A stretch of 64,000 nt of DNA, taken from positions 1 through 64,000 of the forward strand of contig UCMT01000055.1 of NCBI GenBank assembly GCA_900473795.1, given 5' to 3'. Below the pieces are notes generated by a model that had not been told where the DNA came from, did not search any database, and saw nothing but the letters and a program-made list of their open reading frames with translations. Source of the DNA: Hyphomicrobiales bacterium (GTDB lineage: Bacteria > Pseudomonadota > Alphaproteobacteria > Rhizobiales > Rhizobiaceae). Below are positions 18,708-28,418 of the stretch, one piece after another; position 1 is the stretch's first letter, and each line of letters starts with the position of its first letter. Made by a program: the position numbers and the translations under genes.

Positions 18708-20843
18708 ATGACCATATTACTGGGCGTTATCGCATGCGGGTTGCTTTCGGTGGTTTATGCCATCTGGGCGACGCAGTCGGTGCTTGCCGCCGACCAGGGC
18801 AATGCCCGCATGCAAGAGATTGCAGGCTTCATACGCGAGGGGGCGCAGGCCTATCTCACCCGTCAATACAAGACCATTGCCCTCGTCGGCGCTGTCGTAT
18901 TCATCGCGGCCTGGGTTCTTCTCTCCGCCACCGCCGCCATCGGCTTTCTGATTGGCGCTGTCCTGTCCGGTGCTGCCGGTTTCATCGGTATGCATGTCTC
19001 CGTCCGGGCCAACGTGCGCACGGCGCAGGCCTCCTCCGTCAGCCTTGCGGCCGGTCTCGGTATCGCCTTCAAGTCCGGTGCCATCACCGGCATGCTGGTC
19101 GCCGGCCTGGCGCTGCTCGGCGTGTCGATCTACTACCTCGTGCTGACGGCCGGCCTCGGTTTGCCGGAAGGCTCGCGTGAAGTGATCGACTCGCTGGTGT
19201 CGCTCGGCTTCGGCGCTTCGCTCATCTCGATCTTCGCACGTCTCGGCGGCGGTATCTTCACCAAGGGCGCCGATGTCGGCGGCGATCTCGTCGGCAAGGT
19301 GGAAGCCGGCATTCCGGAGGACGATCCACGCAACCCGGCGACGATCGCCGACAACGTCGGCGACAATGTCGGCGACTGCGCCGGCATGGCGGCCGATCTG
19401 TTCGAGACCTATGCGGTCTCGATCGTCGCGACCATGGTCCTTGCGTCGATCTTCTTTGCCGGCGCTGCGAACCTTGCGGTTGTCATGGCCTATCCGCTGG
19501 CCATCTGCGGCGCCTGCATCATCACCTCGATCATCGGTGCCTTCTTCGTCAAGCTCGGCTCCAACGGCTCGATCATGGGTGCGCTCTACAGGGGGCTCAT
19601 CGTCACGGGCCTGCTGTCGATCGTCGGCCTTGGCGCCGCAACATCGCTCACCATCGGCTGGGGCTCGATCGGCGCCATCGACGGCAAGGACATCACCGGT
19701 GCCAACCTGTTCGTCTGTGGCATTCTTGGCCTCGTCGTCACCGCGCTGATCGTGGTGATCACCGAATATTATACGGGCACCAACAAGCGACCGGTGAATT
19801 CGATCGCCCAGGCCTCCGTCAGCGGCCACGGCACCAACGTCATCCAGGGGCTTGCCGTCTCCCTGGAATCCACCGCGCTGCCGGCGATCGTCATCGTCGG
19901 CGGCATCATTTCGACCTATCAGCTGGCGGGTCTGTTCGGCACGGGTATCGCGGTCACCTCCATGCTCGGCATTGCCGGCATGATCGTGGCGCTCGATGCC
20001 TTCGGTCCGGTCACCGACAATGCCGGCGGCATCGCCGAGATGTCGCATCTGCCGCCGGAGGTGCGCAAATCGACGGACGCGCTCGATGCCGTCGGCAACA
20101 CCACCAAGGCGGTCACCAAGGGTTACGCGATCGGCTCGGCCGGTCTCGGCGCGCTGGTGCTGTTCGCGGCCTATTCGAACGATCTCAAATATTTCGCGGC
20201 AAACGGCGACAAATATCCCTATTTTGCGGATATCGGGGTGATCTCGTTTGATCTGTCCAACCCCTACGTCGTTTCCGGCCTGATCTTCGGCGGGCTCATT
20301 CCCTACCTGTTCGGCGGCATTGCCATGACCGCCGTCGGCCGGGCCGCCGGTTCTGTGGTGGAAGAAGTCCGCCGCCAGTTCAAGGAAAAACCGGGCATCA
20401 TGGCAGGAACGGACAAGCCGGACTATGGCCGCGCCGTCGATATGCTGACCAAGGCCGCGATCCGCGAAATGATCGTGCCGTCCCTTCTGCCGGTGCTGGC
20501 GCCAATCGTCGTCTATTTCGGCGTGCTGGCGCTGTCCGGCTCGAAGGCCTCTGCTTTTGCTGCTCTGGGTGCGTCCCTGCTCGGCGTTATCGTCAACGGC
20601 CTGTTCGTTGCGATTTCGATGACCTCGGGCGGCGGCGCCTGGGACAATGCCAAGAAGAGCTTCGAAGACGGCTTCGTCGACAAGGACGGCACGCGGCACA
20701 TGAAGGGCTCGGAAGCGCACAAGGCTTCCGTCACCGGCGATACGGTCGGCGATCCCTACAAGGATACGGCCGGCCCCGCCGTCAACCCGGCGATCAAGAT
20801 CACCAACATCGTCGCTCTTCTGCTTCTGGCGGTTCTCGCCTGA
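18708..20843 (+). CDS. hppA: K+-insensitive H+-translocating pyrophosphatase
   Basis: A 711-residue membrane ion pump that uses pyrophosphate hydrolysis to export protons, with about 16 helices. The active-site segment [19 protein letters not shown] and the metal-binding region [19 protein letters not shown] are intact. The subclass-determining segment reads [10 protein letters not shown], with Lys467 and Thr470 where K+-dependent enzymes carry Ala and Gly/Ala; this marks the K+-independent subclass. The ATG at 18708 has a strong GGAGG 11 bp upstream; an in-frame start at 18663 lacks one. A strong terminator follows. Confidence 0.97.
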   Translation: MTILLGVIACGLLSVVYAIWATQSVLAADQGNARMQEIAGFIREGAQAYLTRQYKTIALVGAVVFIAAWVLLSATAAIGFLIGAVLSGAAGFIGMHVSVRANVRTAQASSVSLAAGLGIAFKSGAITGMLVAGLALLGVSIYYLVLTAGLGLPEGSREVIDSLVSLGFGASLISIFARLGGGIFTKGADVGGDLVGKVEAGIPEDDPRNPATIADNVGDNVGDCAGMAADLFETYAVSIVATMVLASIFFAGAANLAVVMAYPLAICGACIITSIIGAFFVKLGSNGSIMGALYRGLIVTGLLSIVGLGAATSLTIGWGSIGAIDGKDITGANLFVCGILGLVVTALIVVITEYYTGTNKRPVNSIAQASVSGHGTNVIQGLAVSLESTALPAIVIVGGIISTYQLAGLFGTGIAVTSMLGIAGMIVALDAFGPVTDNAGGIAEMSHLPPEVRKSTDALDAVGNTTKAVTKGYAIGSAGLGALVLFAAYSNDLKYFAANGDKYPYFADIGVISFDLSNPYVVSGLIFGGLIPYLFGGIAMTAVGRAAGSVVEEVRRQFKEKPGIMAGTDKPDYGRAVDMLTKAAIREMIVPSLLPVLAPIVVYFGVLALSGSKASAFAALGASLLGVIVNGLFVAISMTSGGGAWDNAKKSFEDGFVDKDGTRHMKGSEAHKASVTGDTVGDPYKDTAGPAVNPAIKITNIVALLLLAVLA

Positions 20844-20895
20844 TTGTTACCGCGCAGGCGCCCGGTTGCGCCTGTGGGTGTCACGCCACAAACAC

Positions 20896-20929
20896 AAAGC
20901 CCGCGGAAGTCGTTTCCGCGGGCTTTTTG
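20896..20929. terminator. Bidirectional terminator between hppA and bamE
   Basis: A perfect 13-bp stem AAAGCCCGCGGAA (20896-20908) with TTCCGCGGGCTTT (20914-20926), loop GTCGT. It is flanked by T on the right and A on the left, so it can serve both convergent genes. Confidence 0.9.
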
Positions 20930-20950
20930 TGCAGGCAACCTTCAAGGCTG

Positions 20951-21481
20951 TTATTTTCCGTAGTCCGAGCCGTCCGAGAAGATCGACCGGGTCATGCTCT
21001 TGCCGATGCCGTTGCCGGAGAGCAGCTGGCCGAGGAAGGTCATTTCCTTGCCGCCGGTCGGCGTCGTGCGGGAAATCACGTCGAAGACCTTGCCGTCCTG
21101 CAGCGTGTAGTGGGCCAGTTGCGAGACGACGCCGTCCTTGTCGAAATAGACCGCAAGAACGCTCTGGTCGACCAGCTTCGGCTTCATGAAGGCAACCGGC
21201 CGCTGACGCCTCTGCGAGATGTAGTAGAACACTTCATTGTCGAAGGTCGCGGTCGTCGACGGCGTGCCGAGCGACAGCAGCACCTGTTCGCGGCTGGAGC
21301 CGACCGGTGCCAGCGCCAGCGTTTCCTGATCGACGACATAACCCTGATTGATGGTCTGGCTGGTGTTCAGCACCTCGGCCGTCTTGCAGCCCGAAAGGGT
21401 CGTTGCGCAAATTGCCAATGAAAAAGCGACGTTGCTCAGAAATTTCATGTCTGACTTGAAATACCGTTTCGTCAACGACAT
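20951..21481 (-). CDS. bamE: BamE/OmlA-family outer-membrane lipoprotein
   Basis: A lipoprotein component of the BAM complex, which inserts outer-membrane proteins. The lipobox is LSGC, with lipidated Cys after a hydrophobic segment NVAFSLAICATT. The SmpA/OmlA domain follows (GSSREQVLLSLGTPS, then VFYYISQRR). Length is 176 residues from the ATG at 21481. A shorter start at 21448 would begin MKFLSNVAFSL and give a more compact signal peptide; neither has an ideal ribosome site. It is convergent with hppA and divergent from the cytochrome bc1 chaperone gene. Confidence 0.88.
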   Translation of the reverse strand: MSLTKRYFKSDMKFLSNVAFSLAICATTLSGCKTAEVLNTSQTINQGYVVDQETLALAPVGSSREQVLLSLGTPSTTATFDNEVFYYISQRRQRPVAFMKPKLVDQSVLAVYFDKDGVVSQLAHYTLQDGKVFDVISRTTPTGGKEMTFLGQLLSGNGIGKSMTRSIFSDGSDYGK

Positions 21482-21609
21482 CTCCCTCAAGGTAACGCTG
21501 GCAGATGCGCCATTGCATTTCGTGCCTGCTTCGGTAAACCAGCTTCAGCGATCATGCAATAACAGGATGCGCGGGCCGGCGCATTTTGAAGCGGTCAAAC
21601 TTGGGCTTT

Positions 21610-22152
21610 ATGATGATATTCGGACTGTTCGGCAAAAAAAACAGCAATGCGGCCATCGTCGCGCGCCAGTACGATCTTTTGACCGCGGCCGCCCGGCGGC
21701 CTTATCTCTATACCGATCTTGGCGTTCCCGACACCGTGATGGGGCGCTTCGAAATGCTGTCGGCAACGCTGATCCTCTATTTCCGGCGCACGCGCAGTTC
21801 CGGGCGGGCGGGGCAGGAGATCGCGCAGGAAATCATCGACGCCTTCTTCGAGGATGTCGATCATTCGATCCGGGAACTGGGCGTCGGCGACGTCAGCGTG
21901 CCGAAGAAGATGAAGAAATTCGCCTCGATGTTCTACGGCAGGCTGGAAAGCTATGCGGCCGCGCTGGACCACAAGGATGGTGACGAGCTGGCGGCGGCGC
22001 TGACGCGCAATTTCCACCCGCAGGCGGATGATCCGACCCTCTCCATGCAGGGGCTTGCCAGCTATATGCTGCATGCCGAAGCGCAGCTTGCGGAAGTGGG
22101 AGAGGATGTCGTAGAAACCGGCCGGATCGACCTGGCCGAAGCGGCTGTCTGA
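21610..22152 (+). CDS. Ubiquinol-cytochrome c chaperone family protein
   Basis: A 180-residue soluble protein of the CBP3/UQCC1 family, involved in assembly of cytochrome b into the bc1 complex in mitochondria and presumed to do so in alphaproteobacteria. Recognisable segments are LYTDLGVPDTVMGRFEMLS and VPKKMKKFASMFYGRLESYA. The start lies at tandem ATGs (21610 or 21613). It is followed by the DUF177 gene on the same strand, a pairing common in rhizobia. Confidence 0.85.
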   Translation: MMIFGLFGKKNSNAAIVARQYDLLTAAARRPYLYTDLGVPDTVMGRFEMLSATLILYFRRTRSSGRAGQEIAQEIIDAFFEDVDHSIRELGVGDVSVPKKMKKFASMFYGRLESYAAALDHKDGDELAAALTRNFHPQADDPTLSMQGLASYMLHAEAQLAEVGEDVVETGRIDLAEAAV

Positions 22153-22233
22153 GGCCCGTCCCGGGACCGCGACGCCAGAGCCGCGACCGGCAGCACTATC
22201 TTGGGCGGCGACGCTGCCCGAAAGGACTTGACG

Positions 22234-22785
22234 ATGAACCACGACGAGAAACCCGCGTTTTCCTTTCCGGTCAAGGTTGGCCATATCTCCGCCAATGCCG
22301 TGACGGTTCATCTCGAGGCGAACGAGGCCGAGCGCAAGGCGCTGCGCGATCTGTGGGATGTGTCGGCCGTGCTGTCGCTCTCCTCCGATCTGCAGATCGC
22401 CCGATGGAAGAAGGATGGCGTCAAGATCAAGGGCAGGGTCAAAGCGAAGATCGTCCAGGCGTGCGTGGTGACGCTGGAGCCGGTGGAAGCGGAGCTCGAT
22501 GAGCCGGTCGAAGCGATCTTCGTGCCCGAGGGCTCGCGGCTGGCGCGGATCGCCGCCAATGACAGTGGCGAGATGATTCTCGATCCGGATGGCCCCGATC
22601 TTCCCGACATGTTCATCGGCGACACCATCGATGTGGGCGTGACCGTCACGGAACACGCGGCGCTGGCAATCGACCCCTATCCGCGCAAGCAGGGGGCGAA
22701 CTTCGGTGAACGGATCGAAAGCAGCGAGAAGGATGATGTCCGTCCCAATCCCTTTGCCGTGCTCAAGGATTGGAAAAAGGACTGA
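22234..22785 (+). CDS. DUF177 (YceD) family protein
   Basis: A 183-residue protein of the YceD/DUF177 family, linked in bacteria and plastids to 23S rRNA accumulation. The core IVQACVVTLEPVEAELDEPV matches the family's CxxxLEP pattern. In many bacteria yceD lies with rpmF, plsX and fabH; here plsX and fabH follow but no rpmF gene is present. The ATG at 22234 follows AAAGGA. No catalytic activity is known. Confidence 0.88.
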   Translation: MNHDEKPAFSFPVKVGHISANAVTVHLEANEAERKALRDLWDVSAVLSLSSDLQIARWKKDGVKIKGRVKAKIVQACVVTLEPVEAELDEPVEAIFVPEGSRLARIAANDSGEMILDPDGPDLPDMFIGDTIDVGVTVTEHAALAIDPYPRKQGANFGERIESSEKDDVRPNPFAVLKDWKKD

Positions 22786-22989
22786 GTCTGGAAAAGGTCG
22801 CGGCACAATTCGGTTGTCACATCAGCGAAAAACGGTATTTTGGCCGAAATCCAGCCCGTTGGGCCGTTTGCCCCGCAAGCAGGGGCCGTTGCGTCTCAAA
22901 CGTCATGAAAACACGTGTGTCTCCATCGCTCACACTGATTGCGCCGGGACGAAACATGCAGTGTGGCAGGAATAAAGGATAAGGCACGC

Positions 22990-24048
22990 GTGGTCAGAAT
23001 TTCTCTTGATGTGATGGGCGGCGACTTCGGTCCGCAGGTCGTCATCCCGGGTGCCGCAAGGGCGCTCGAACGGCATCCCGATATCCGTTTCGTCTTGTAC
23101 GGCCTCGAGGATCAGTGCGCGCCGCTCCTGGAAAAATATCCCAAGCTGAAGGCGAACAGCACGTTTCACGCATCTGAACTGGCGATTGCCATGGACGAGA
23201 AGCCGAGCCAGGCGCTCAGGCGCGGCCGCGGCAAGGCGAGCATGTGGCAGGCGATCGACGCGGTCAACAAGGGCGAGGCGGATGTGGTCGTCTCGGCCGG
23301 CAATACCGGCGCGCTGATGGCGATGTCGGTGTTCTGCCTGCGCACCATGGCCGGCATCCAGCGCCCGGCGATCGCGGCGATCTGGCCGACGCTGAAAGGC
23401 GAGAGCATCGTGCTCGACGTCGGTGCGACGATCGGCGCGGACGCGCAGCAGCTGATGGATTTCGCCCTGATGGGCGGCGCCATGGCGCGCGCCTTGTTCG
23501 AGGTCGAGCGCCCGACGCTCGGTCTGCTCAATGTCGGCGTCGAGGAGATCAAGGGCCAGGAAGAGGTCAAGGAGGCCGGTCGGCTGATCCGCGAAGCGGC
23601 TCCCGACGGCATCGACTATCTCGGCTTCGTCGAGGGTGATGACATTGGCCGCGGCACGGTCGACGTCGTGGTGACGGAGGGCTTTGCCGGCAATATCGCG
23701 CTGAAGGCATCCGAGGGCACTGCCCGGCAGATCGCCGAATATCTGCGCGCCGCGATGTCGCGCACGCTGCTTGCCAAAATAGGGTATATTCTAGCCAAGG
23801 GCGCGTTCGACCGCCTGCGTGAGAAAATGGACCCGCGCAAGGTCAATGGCGGCGTCTTCCTCGGCCTTAATGGTGTCGTGATCAAGAGCCATGGAGGAAC
23901 CGACGCGGAAGGTTTCGCAGCGGCGATCGACGTCGGCTACGACATGGTCCGCAATGGCCTGAAGGCCAAGATCGAAAACGATTTGCAAAAATACCATGCC
24001 TCGCGCCCCTCCGAAGGTGCAGCGCGCGGCATGGCTGACGAGGTTTGA
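22990..24048 (+). CDS. plsX: Phosphate acyltransferase PlsX
   Basis: Makes acyl-phosphate from acyl-ACP, the acyl donor for PlsY in phospholipid synthesis; a peripheral membrane enzyme. Start taken as GTG 22990, giving a 352-residue protein opening [16 protein letters not shown], as in other PlsX. Other motifs: [41 protein letters not shown]. An in-frame ATG at 22939 would add non-conserved residues. AAAGGA lies 10 bp before the GTG. It ends 5 bp before fabH. Confidence 0.95.
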   Translation: MVRISLDVMGGDFGPQVVIPGAARALERHPDIRFVLYGLEDQCAPLLEKYPKLKANSTFHASELAIAMDEKPSQALRRGRGKASMWQAIDAVNKGEADVVVSAGNTGALMAMSVFCLRTMAGIQRPAIAAIWPTLKGESIVLDVGATIGADAQQLMDFALMGGAMARALFEVERPTLGLLNVGVEEIKGQEEVKEAGRLIREAAPDGIDYLGFVEGDDIGRGTVDVVVTEGFAGNIALKASEGTARQIAEYLRAAMSRTLLAKIGYILAKGAFDRLREKMDPRKVNGGVFLGLNGVVIKSHGGTDAEGFAAAIDVGYDMVRNGLKAKIENDLQKYHASRPSEGAARGMADEV

Positions 24049-24053
24049 AGAGT

Positions 24054-25025
24054 ATGATCCGTTCTGTGGTTCGCGGTTTTGGGGCATCGCTTCCCAAACG
24101 GGTGATGACCAATAGCGAAATGGAAGAGAAGGTCGACACGTCCGACGAATGGATCGTGCAGCGCACCGGCATCCGCCAGCGCCATATCGCCGGCGAGGGC
24201 GAAACGACCGCATCGCTGGGCGAGGCGGCAGCGCGCGCCGCCCTCGACAAGGCCGGCCTGACGGCCGCCGACCTCGATGTGATCATCGTTGCGACCTCGA
24301 CGCCGGACAACACCTTTCCGGCCACCGCGGTCAACATCCAGAATCGTCTCGGCATGCATCATGGCGCTGCCTTCGACGTGCAGGCGGTCTGTTCCGGCTT
24401 CATCTACGCCGTCGCGACGGCCGACGCCTATATCCGCGGCGGGCTTGCGCGGCGTGTTCTCGTCATCGGCGCGGAGACGTTTTCGCGCATTCTCGACTGG
24501 AACGACCGGACGACCTGCGTCTTGTTCGGCGACGGTGCCGGCGCCATCGTTCTGGAAGCGCAGGAAGGCAGCGGAACGACCGCCGATCGCGGCGTCTTGA
24601 CCGCGCAGTTGCGCTCGGATGGCGCACACAAGGAAAAGCTCTACGTCGATGGTGGCCCGTCGACGACGGGTACGGTCGGCCACCTGCGCATGGAGGGCCG
24701 CGAGGTCTTCAAGCATGCGGTCGGCATGATCACCGACGTCATCGAAGCGGCTTTCGATGCGACCGGGACGACGGCCGAGGATCTCGATTGGCTGGTGCCG
24801 CACCAGGCCAACCGCCGCATCATCGACGGGTCTGCCAGGAAGCTCGGCATCCCGCTCGACAAGGTTGTGGTTACAGTCGACCTCCACGGCAACACGTCCG
24901 CCGCCTCCATTCCGCTCGCACTCAACGTCGCGGCCTCCGACGGCCGTATCAAGGAGGGCGATCTCGTCCTGCTCGAGGCCATGGGCGGTGGCTTCACCTG
25001 GGGTTCCGTCCTGCTGCGCTGGTAA
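24054..25025 (+). CDS. fabH: Beta-ketoacyl-ACP synthase III
   Basis: Starts fatty-acid synthesis by condensing acetyl-CoA with malonyl-ACP. The 323-residue enzyme has the complete triad Cys113 (QAVCSGF), His250 (LVPHQANRR) and Asn280 ([10 protein letters not shown]), with the C-terminal [13 protein letters not shown]. The ATG at 24054 matches the family start; the in-frame TTG at 24045 lies in the plsX end. The plsX-fabH-ihfA order is conserved in Rhizobiaceae. Confidence 0.97.
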   Translation: MIRSVVRGFGASLPKRVMTNSEMEEKVDTSDEWIVQRTGIRQRHIAGEGETTASLGEAAARAALDKAGLTAADLDVIIVATSTPDNTFPATAVNIQNRLGMHHGAAFDVQAVCSGFIYAVATADAYIRGGLARRVLVIGAETFSRILDWNDRTTCVLFGDGAGAIVLEAQEGSGTTADRGVLTAQLRSDGAHKEKLYVDGGPSTTGTVGHLRMEGREVFKHAVGMITDVIEAAFDATGTTAEDLDWLVPHQANRRIIDGSARKLGIPLDKVVVTVDLHGNTSAASIPLALNVAASDGRIKEGDLVLLEAMGGGFTWGSVLLRW

Positions 25026-25119
25026 AGAAAAGACAATATAACGCAGAGGCTTGACCGGAATGGACAAGGGCAATACTCTTCCGGACTAATCGATATTTCA
25101 AGAAAATCGGTGGGGGACG

Positions 25120-25458
25120 ATGAGCGGAAAAACGGTGACACGAGCAGACCTGGCCGAATCGGTTTTTCGCAAGGTCGGTCTTTCCCGAACGGAATCGGCC
25201 GAACTGGTCGAGACCGTGATCGACGAGATCTGCAACGCCATCGTCCGTGGCGAAAGCGTCAAGCTCTCCTCCTTCGCAACGTTCCAGGTGCGCGACAAGA
25301 ACGAGCGCATCGGCCGCAATCCGAAAACCGGCGAGGAAGTGCCGATTTCGCCCCGCCGCGTCATGACCTTCAAGGCTTCCAACGTGCTGAAGCAGCGCGT
25401 TCTCAAGGCGCATCTGTCGCGCAAGGCCAAGCTGAAACCGCAATCGCCGGCTTCGTAA
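25120..25458 (+). CDS. ihfA: Integration host factor subunit alpha
   Basis: A 112-residue DNA-bending nucleoid protein, partner of IhfB. Features: [19 protein letters not shown] at the N-terminus, [20 protein letters not shown] (beta-arm with the Pro-containing RNPKTGE loop) and [12 protein letters not shown]. The C-terminal tail is basic (SRKAKLKPQ). It functions in recombination, replication and sigma-54 promoters. It lies 94 bp after fabH. Confidence 0.96.
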   Translation: MSGKTVTRADLAESVFRKVGLSRTESAELVETVIDEICNAIVRGESVKLSSFATFQVRDKNERIGRNPKTGEEVPISPRRVMTFKASNVLKQRVLKAHLSRKAKLKPQSPAS

Positions 25459-25510
25459 TTGCTCACTTATCATTAAAGTGGTTGAAAACACGTCCATAAG
25501 CCGTTGAAAT

Positions 25511-25535
25511 ACGCATGATTCGTGTAATCATGCGT
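25511..25535. terminator. Hairpin after ihfA
   Basis: Perfect 10-bp stem ACGCATGATT (25511-25520) with AATCATGCGT (25526-25535), loop CGTGT. Only a short T-containing tail follows, so termination strength is uncertain. It lies 53 bp after ihfA. Confidence 0.5.
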
Positions 25536-25709
25536 CTTGCTGGCAGGGACGACGCAGGACGACGGTCGTGCCCGATTCGTCTGCAGCGCCGCGCGTCTGT
25601 TTGGATGCGCAAAGGACGCTGTAGAACTTTCAGATTGCTGCATGATGTTATCCTTGGATCGATTCCGATTTAAGAACTTATTCAGCAGCGGTGTTCGATG
25701 GGGGAAGAC

Positions 25710-26243
25710 ATGGACAAGAGCCCGGACGCGTTCCGCACCATCAGTGAAGTGGCCGACGATCTCGACCTGCCGCAGCACGTGCTGCGTTTCTGGGAGACGC
25801 GCTTTCCGCAGATCAAGCCGATGAAACGCGGCGGTGGCCGGCGCTATTACCGGCCGGAAGACGTCGATCTGCTGAAGGGCATCCGCCATCTGCTTTATGA
25901 TCACGGCTATACGATCAAGGGCGTGCAGAAGCTTCTGAAGATGAACGGCAACAAGTTCGTCGCGGCGATCGCCAGCGGCGATCTCGCCACCGTCGAGGCG
26001 CTGGCCGCGGCCAATATCGAGGAGCCGGCGCAGCCGAAGCTCGGCAATCCGGACGAGGACCAGATCGTCGGCCGCGCCAAGGCGCCGGCGAGCCGCCGGT
26101 TCTTCTCCTTCGTCGGCGGCAATGACGAGCCGCCGGAAATCTCGATCGGCAAGACATCCGTCGGCAAGGAGGATCGCGCCCTGCTGCAGGAAGCGCTCTA
26201 CGACCTCCTGGAATGCAAGCGGCTGCTCGACCAGGTGCGCTGA
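25710..26243 (+). CDS. MerR-family transcriptional regulator
   Basis: A 177-residue regulator with an N-terminal MerR helix-turn-helix ([20 protein letters not shown], then [32 protein letters not shown] segment). It lacks the metal-binding cysteines of the mercury/copper sensors; the variable C-terminal half probably holds the response function. The ATG at 25710 has GGGGGAAG just upstream. The gene follows ihfA in several rhizobia. The effector is unknown. Confidence 0.88.
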   Translation: MDKSPDAFRTISEVADDLDLPQHVLRFWETRFPQIKPMKRGGGRRYYRPEDVDLLKGIRHLLYDHGYTIKGVQKLLKMNGNKFVAAIASGDLATVEALAAANIEEPAQPKLGNPDEDQIVGRAKAPASRRFFSFVGGNDEPPEISIGKTSVGKEDRALLQEALYDLLECKRLLDQVR

Positions 26244-26385
26244 GGCAGGGCGGGCGCACTGGTTTCGCAGCGCGTGCGGCGTAGCGATGCGGGGCCTGCG
26301 TGCCCTGTTGCACTGTTTTACGCTCGTGTTGCCAGCGACGTATACTACGAAACTCCACCGATTTTTGACGAGCAAGGCGCAATGC

Positions 26386-26631
26386 ATGGAAAAGCCCTGG
26401 ACGAAAAGCGTGACGCTCGCCCTTGAAGGGCCGGGCAAATACGTGACGATCTCCAACATCACCGAGGCCTCCTGGGCGATGATCGAGGACTGGCCGCTCG
26501 ACGATGCGCCCGCTCTGAACCGCGCGCTCGACATTTGCGCTGCCGCCGTCGAGGGCAAGAGACCGGCGGAGGATGCGCGAAAGGCGTTTATCGAGGCCGC
26601 CGCCGAGGCGGATATCGAAATTCGGGAGTGA
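26386..26631 (+). CDS. DUF982 family protein
   Basis: An 81-residue small protein. The pattern EKPWTKSVTLALEGPGKYVT, then SWAMIEDWP and RPAEDARKAFIEAAAEADI, matches DUF982, a rhizobia-rich family of unknown function often found in several copies. The ATG at 26386 is chosen because family members start just before the tryptophan; a longer frame upstream looks non-coding. Confidence 0.72.
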   Translation: MEKPWTKSVTLALEGPGKYVTISNITEASWAMIEDWPLDDAPALNRALDICAAAVEGKRPAEDARKAFIEAAAEADIEIRE

Positions 26632-26696
26632 GAGGGCTTGGCTCCGGTTCGGCGCATCTCCATATCTCTGCTTCCACGGATGAAGAAAAGAACGAC

Positions 26697-27047
26697 ATGA
26701 CGAAGTCCCTGCAGGCGAAGTTCCATGCCGAGATGCTCGCCCTCTACGACCATTGCGCCCGCTTTGGCTTCCGCCCCGTTCTGTTTCGCCGCCTCGTCAT
26801 CCTGAACGGCGGCGTCGCGGCGGCCAGGGAACTGGTGTTCAAGCCGGGGACGACCGGGCTCGAGCGGCTGATGGACGCCGGCAAGACCGAACTGTCGATG
26901 GAGGCGGCGATGGTGCGCGCGGACTATCGCTCGCTGTTTACGCCGCTCGAAATCAAGGAAGCAGCAAAACGTCTCGAGGGGACCGCTACCCGCGAACGCT
27001 CCCGAGGCCGGCTCAACGCCACCGTCACCAACCCGAAACAGGCATAG
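26697..27047 (+). CDS. Conserved hypothetical protein (116 aa)
   Basis: A soluble basic protein of 116 residues (opens MTKSLQAKFHAEMLALYD; contains FRPVLFRRLVILNGG and AAKRLEGTATRERSRG). It resembles small uncharacterised rhizobial proteins but no domain was recognised. It follows the DUF982 gene by 65 bp and precedes another small gene by 4 bp, suggesting co-transcription. The ribosome site is weak. Confidence 0.6.
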   Translation: MTKSLQAKFHAEMLALYDHCARFGFRPVLFRRLVILNGGVAAARELVFKPGTTGLERLMDAGKTELSMEAAMVRADYRSLFTPLEIKEAAKRLEGTATRERSRGRLNATVTNPKQA

Positions 27048-27051
27048 TCAA

Positions 27052-27318
27052 ATGGCAAAGAAGCAGAAGCTCGAGCATTCGGATTTCGCCGGGGAATTCA
27101 CCGATGACGGCATCACCGTGCTCGTCGATATCTTCCGCAATGCCGGAAGCAACGACGGCTGGACGATGGAGGTGATCGACCAGGACGAGGGGCTGACCGT
27201 CTGGGAGGAGCCTTTCCCCACCGACAAGGAAGCCTTCGAGGAATTCCTCGCCACCGTCGAGCGGGACGGCATCCGGTCGTTTCTGGAGGACCCGGAGCCG
27301 GAGGTATCGGTGCATTGA
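27052..27318 (+). CDS. Conserved hypothetical protein (88 aa)
   Basis: An acidic protein of 88 residues (MAKKQKLEHSDFAGEFTDDG, then MEVIDQDEGLTVWEEPFP). It begins 4 bp after the previous gene and ends 57 bp before the tRNA-Pro gene. Composition and spacing support a real gene. No family or function was recognised. Confidence 0.62.
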   Translation: MAKKQKLEHSDFAGEFTDDGITVLVDIFRNAGSNDGWTMEVIDQDEGLTVWEEPFPTDKEAFEEFLATVERDGIRSFLEDPEPEVSVH

Positions 27319-27375
27319 CAACGCCGCTGGTGGGGCGCGCGGCGGGAAAATGTGACGAGGGCTTCAAGGAGAAAA

Positions 27376-27452
<77 letters not shown>

Positions 27453-27644
27453 AACCGAAAAGAGCCGTATATAATCGGGACTTGAGGCGCAAGCCCTGAT
27501 TTTGGAAAAGGCGAGAAATCGGTGAGAAAAAGCTCGGGCGTCTGGTGTCGCCATCCCCACCGGCCGCACCATTTTTTCTGATCCTTAAAGTTTTCAGCAA
27601 CCCGTTGTCCCGATAATGCCGGTTGCGAATCGGGGAGCCGGGTG

Positions 27645-28319
27645 ATGGCGAAGACAGCGGGTAGAAAAGGCCAGAAGCGGCGGACGAGCCGGAAGCAGGC
27701 GAAGGGCGGCATGTGGCCCTGGTACCTGGCCGGCGTCCTGTCGGTCGGTGCCGCGGTCGCCTATGATCACCGGGCAGAGATCGTGCCGATGGCGGCGCCG
27801 TTCTACACGGCGTCGATCGCCAAGCCGCGACCGGTGGAGAAGCGCGCCGAAAAGCAGCCGGACAAGGTAAGATCGGTCTTGGCAATGCCGACACCGCGAG
27901 CACGGTCGGTCGAGCAGGCGGCCCTTGAACCGCCGGCGCGGATCACCGGTGGGGGAAAATCCCGCGACGGCAAGCCGGGAACCTATTATTTCTGCACGGT
28001 GACGCTCGAAAACTGCGTCGTCGACGGCGGTACGTTCTGGTACGGGCGCCAGAAAATCCAGATCGCCGATATCCAGGTGCCGCGCATCAAACAGGCGAAA
28101 TGCGACAATGAGCGCAAGTTCGGCTCGCTGGCGAAGCGGCGGCTGTGGGAAATCCTCAATGCTGGCGAGGTCCGTCTCGCCGCAGCGGGCGGAAAGGCCG
28201 GCGCCCGGGATGCCCAGGTGACGGTGGGCGAGGGGCGTTCGATCGGCGACATGCTTGTGGCCGAGGGCCTGGCGCGGCACAGGGCGGATGGCAAGCGCGG
28301 CTGGTGTGCAGAGGGCTAA
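27645..28319 (+). CDS. Membrane-anchored degenerate SNase-fold protein
   Basis: A 224-residue protein with a basic cytoplasmic N-terminus (KGQKRRTSRKQAKGG), one membrane helix (about residues 24-42), a low-complexity linker and a C-terminal domain resembling staphylococcal nuclease (CVVDGGTFWYGRQKIQIADI, VPRI, SLAKRRLWEIL, VAEGLARH). Residues used by active nucleases appear changed: the second Asp of the DGDT motif is Gly, the following IRL is IQI, and the aPE glutamate is VPR. A non-catalytic binding role is inferred. The ATG at 27645 is preferred over GTG 27642. Confidence 0.75.
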   Translation: MAKTAGRKGQKRRTSRKQAKGGMWPWYLAGVLSVGAAVAYDHRAEIVPMAAPFYTASIAKPRPVEKRAEKQPDKVRSVLAMPTPRARSVEQAALEPPARITGGGKSRDGKPGTYYFCTVTLENCVVDGGTFWYGRQKIQIADIQVPRIKQAKCDNERKFGSLAKRRLWEILNAGEVRLAAAGGKAGARDAQVTVGEGRSIGDMLVAEGLARHRADGKRGWCAEG

Positions 28320-28418
28320 GCGGACTTTCGTTGGCAAGCCAACGATTCATCTGCTCAGCCTTTCCTGCTTTGTCGCAGGTTTTGATCGAAAATCGTGGGA
28401 CACTTGTCCGAAACCTGC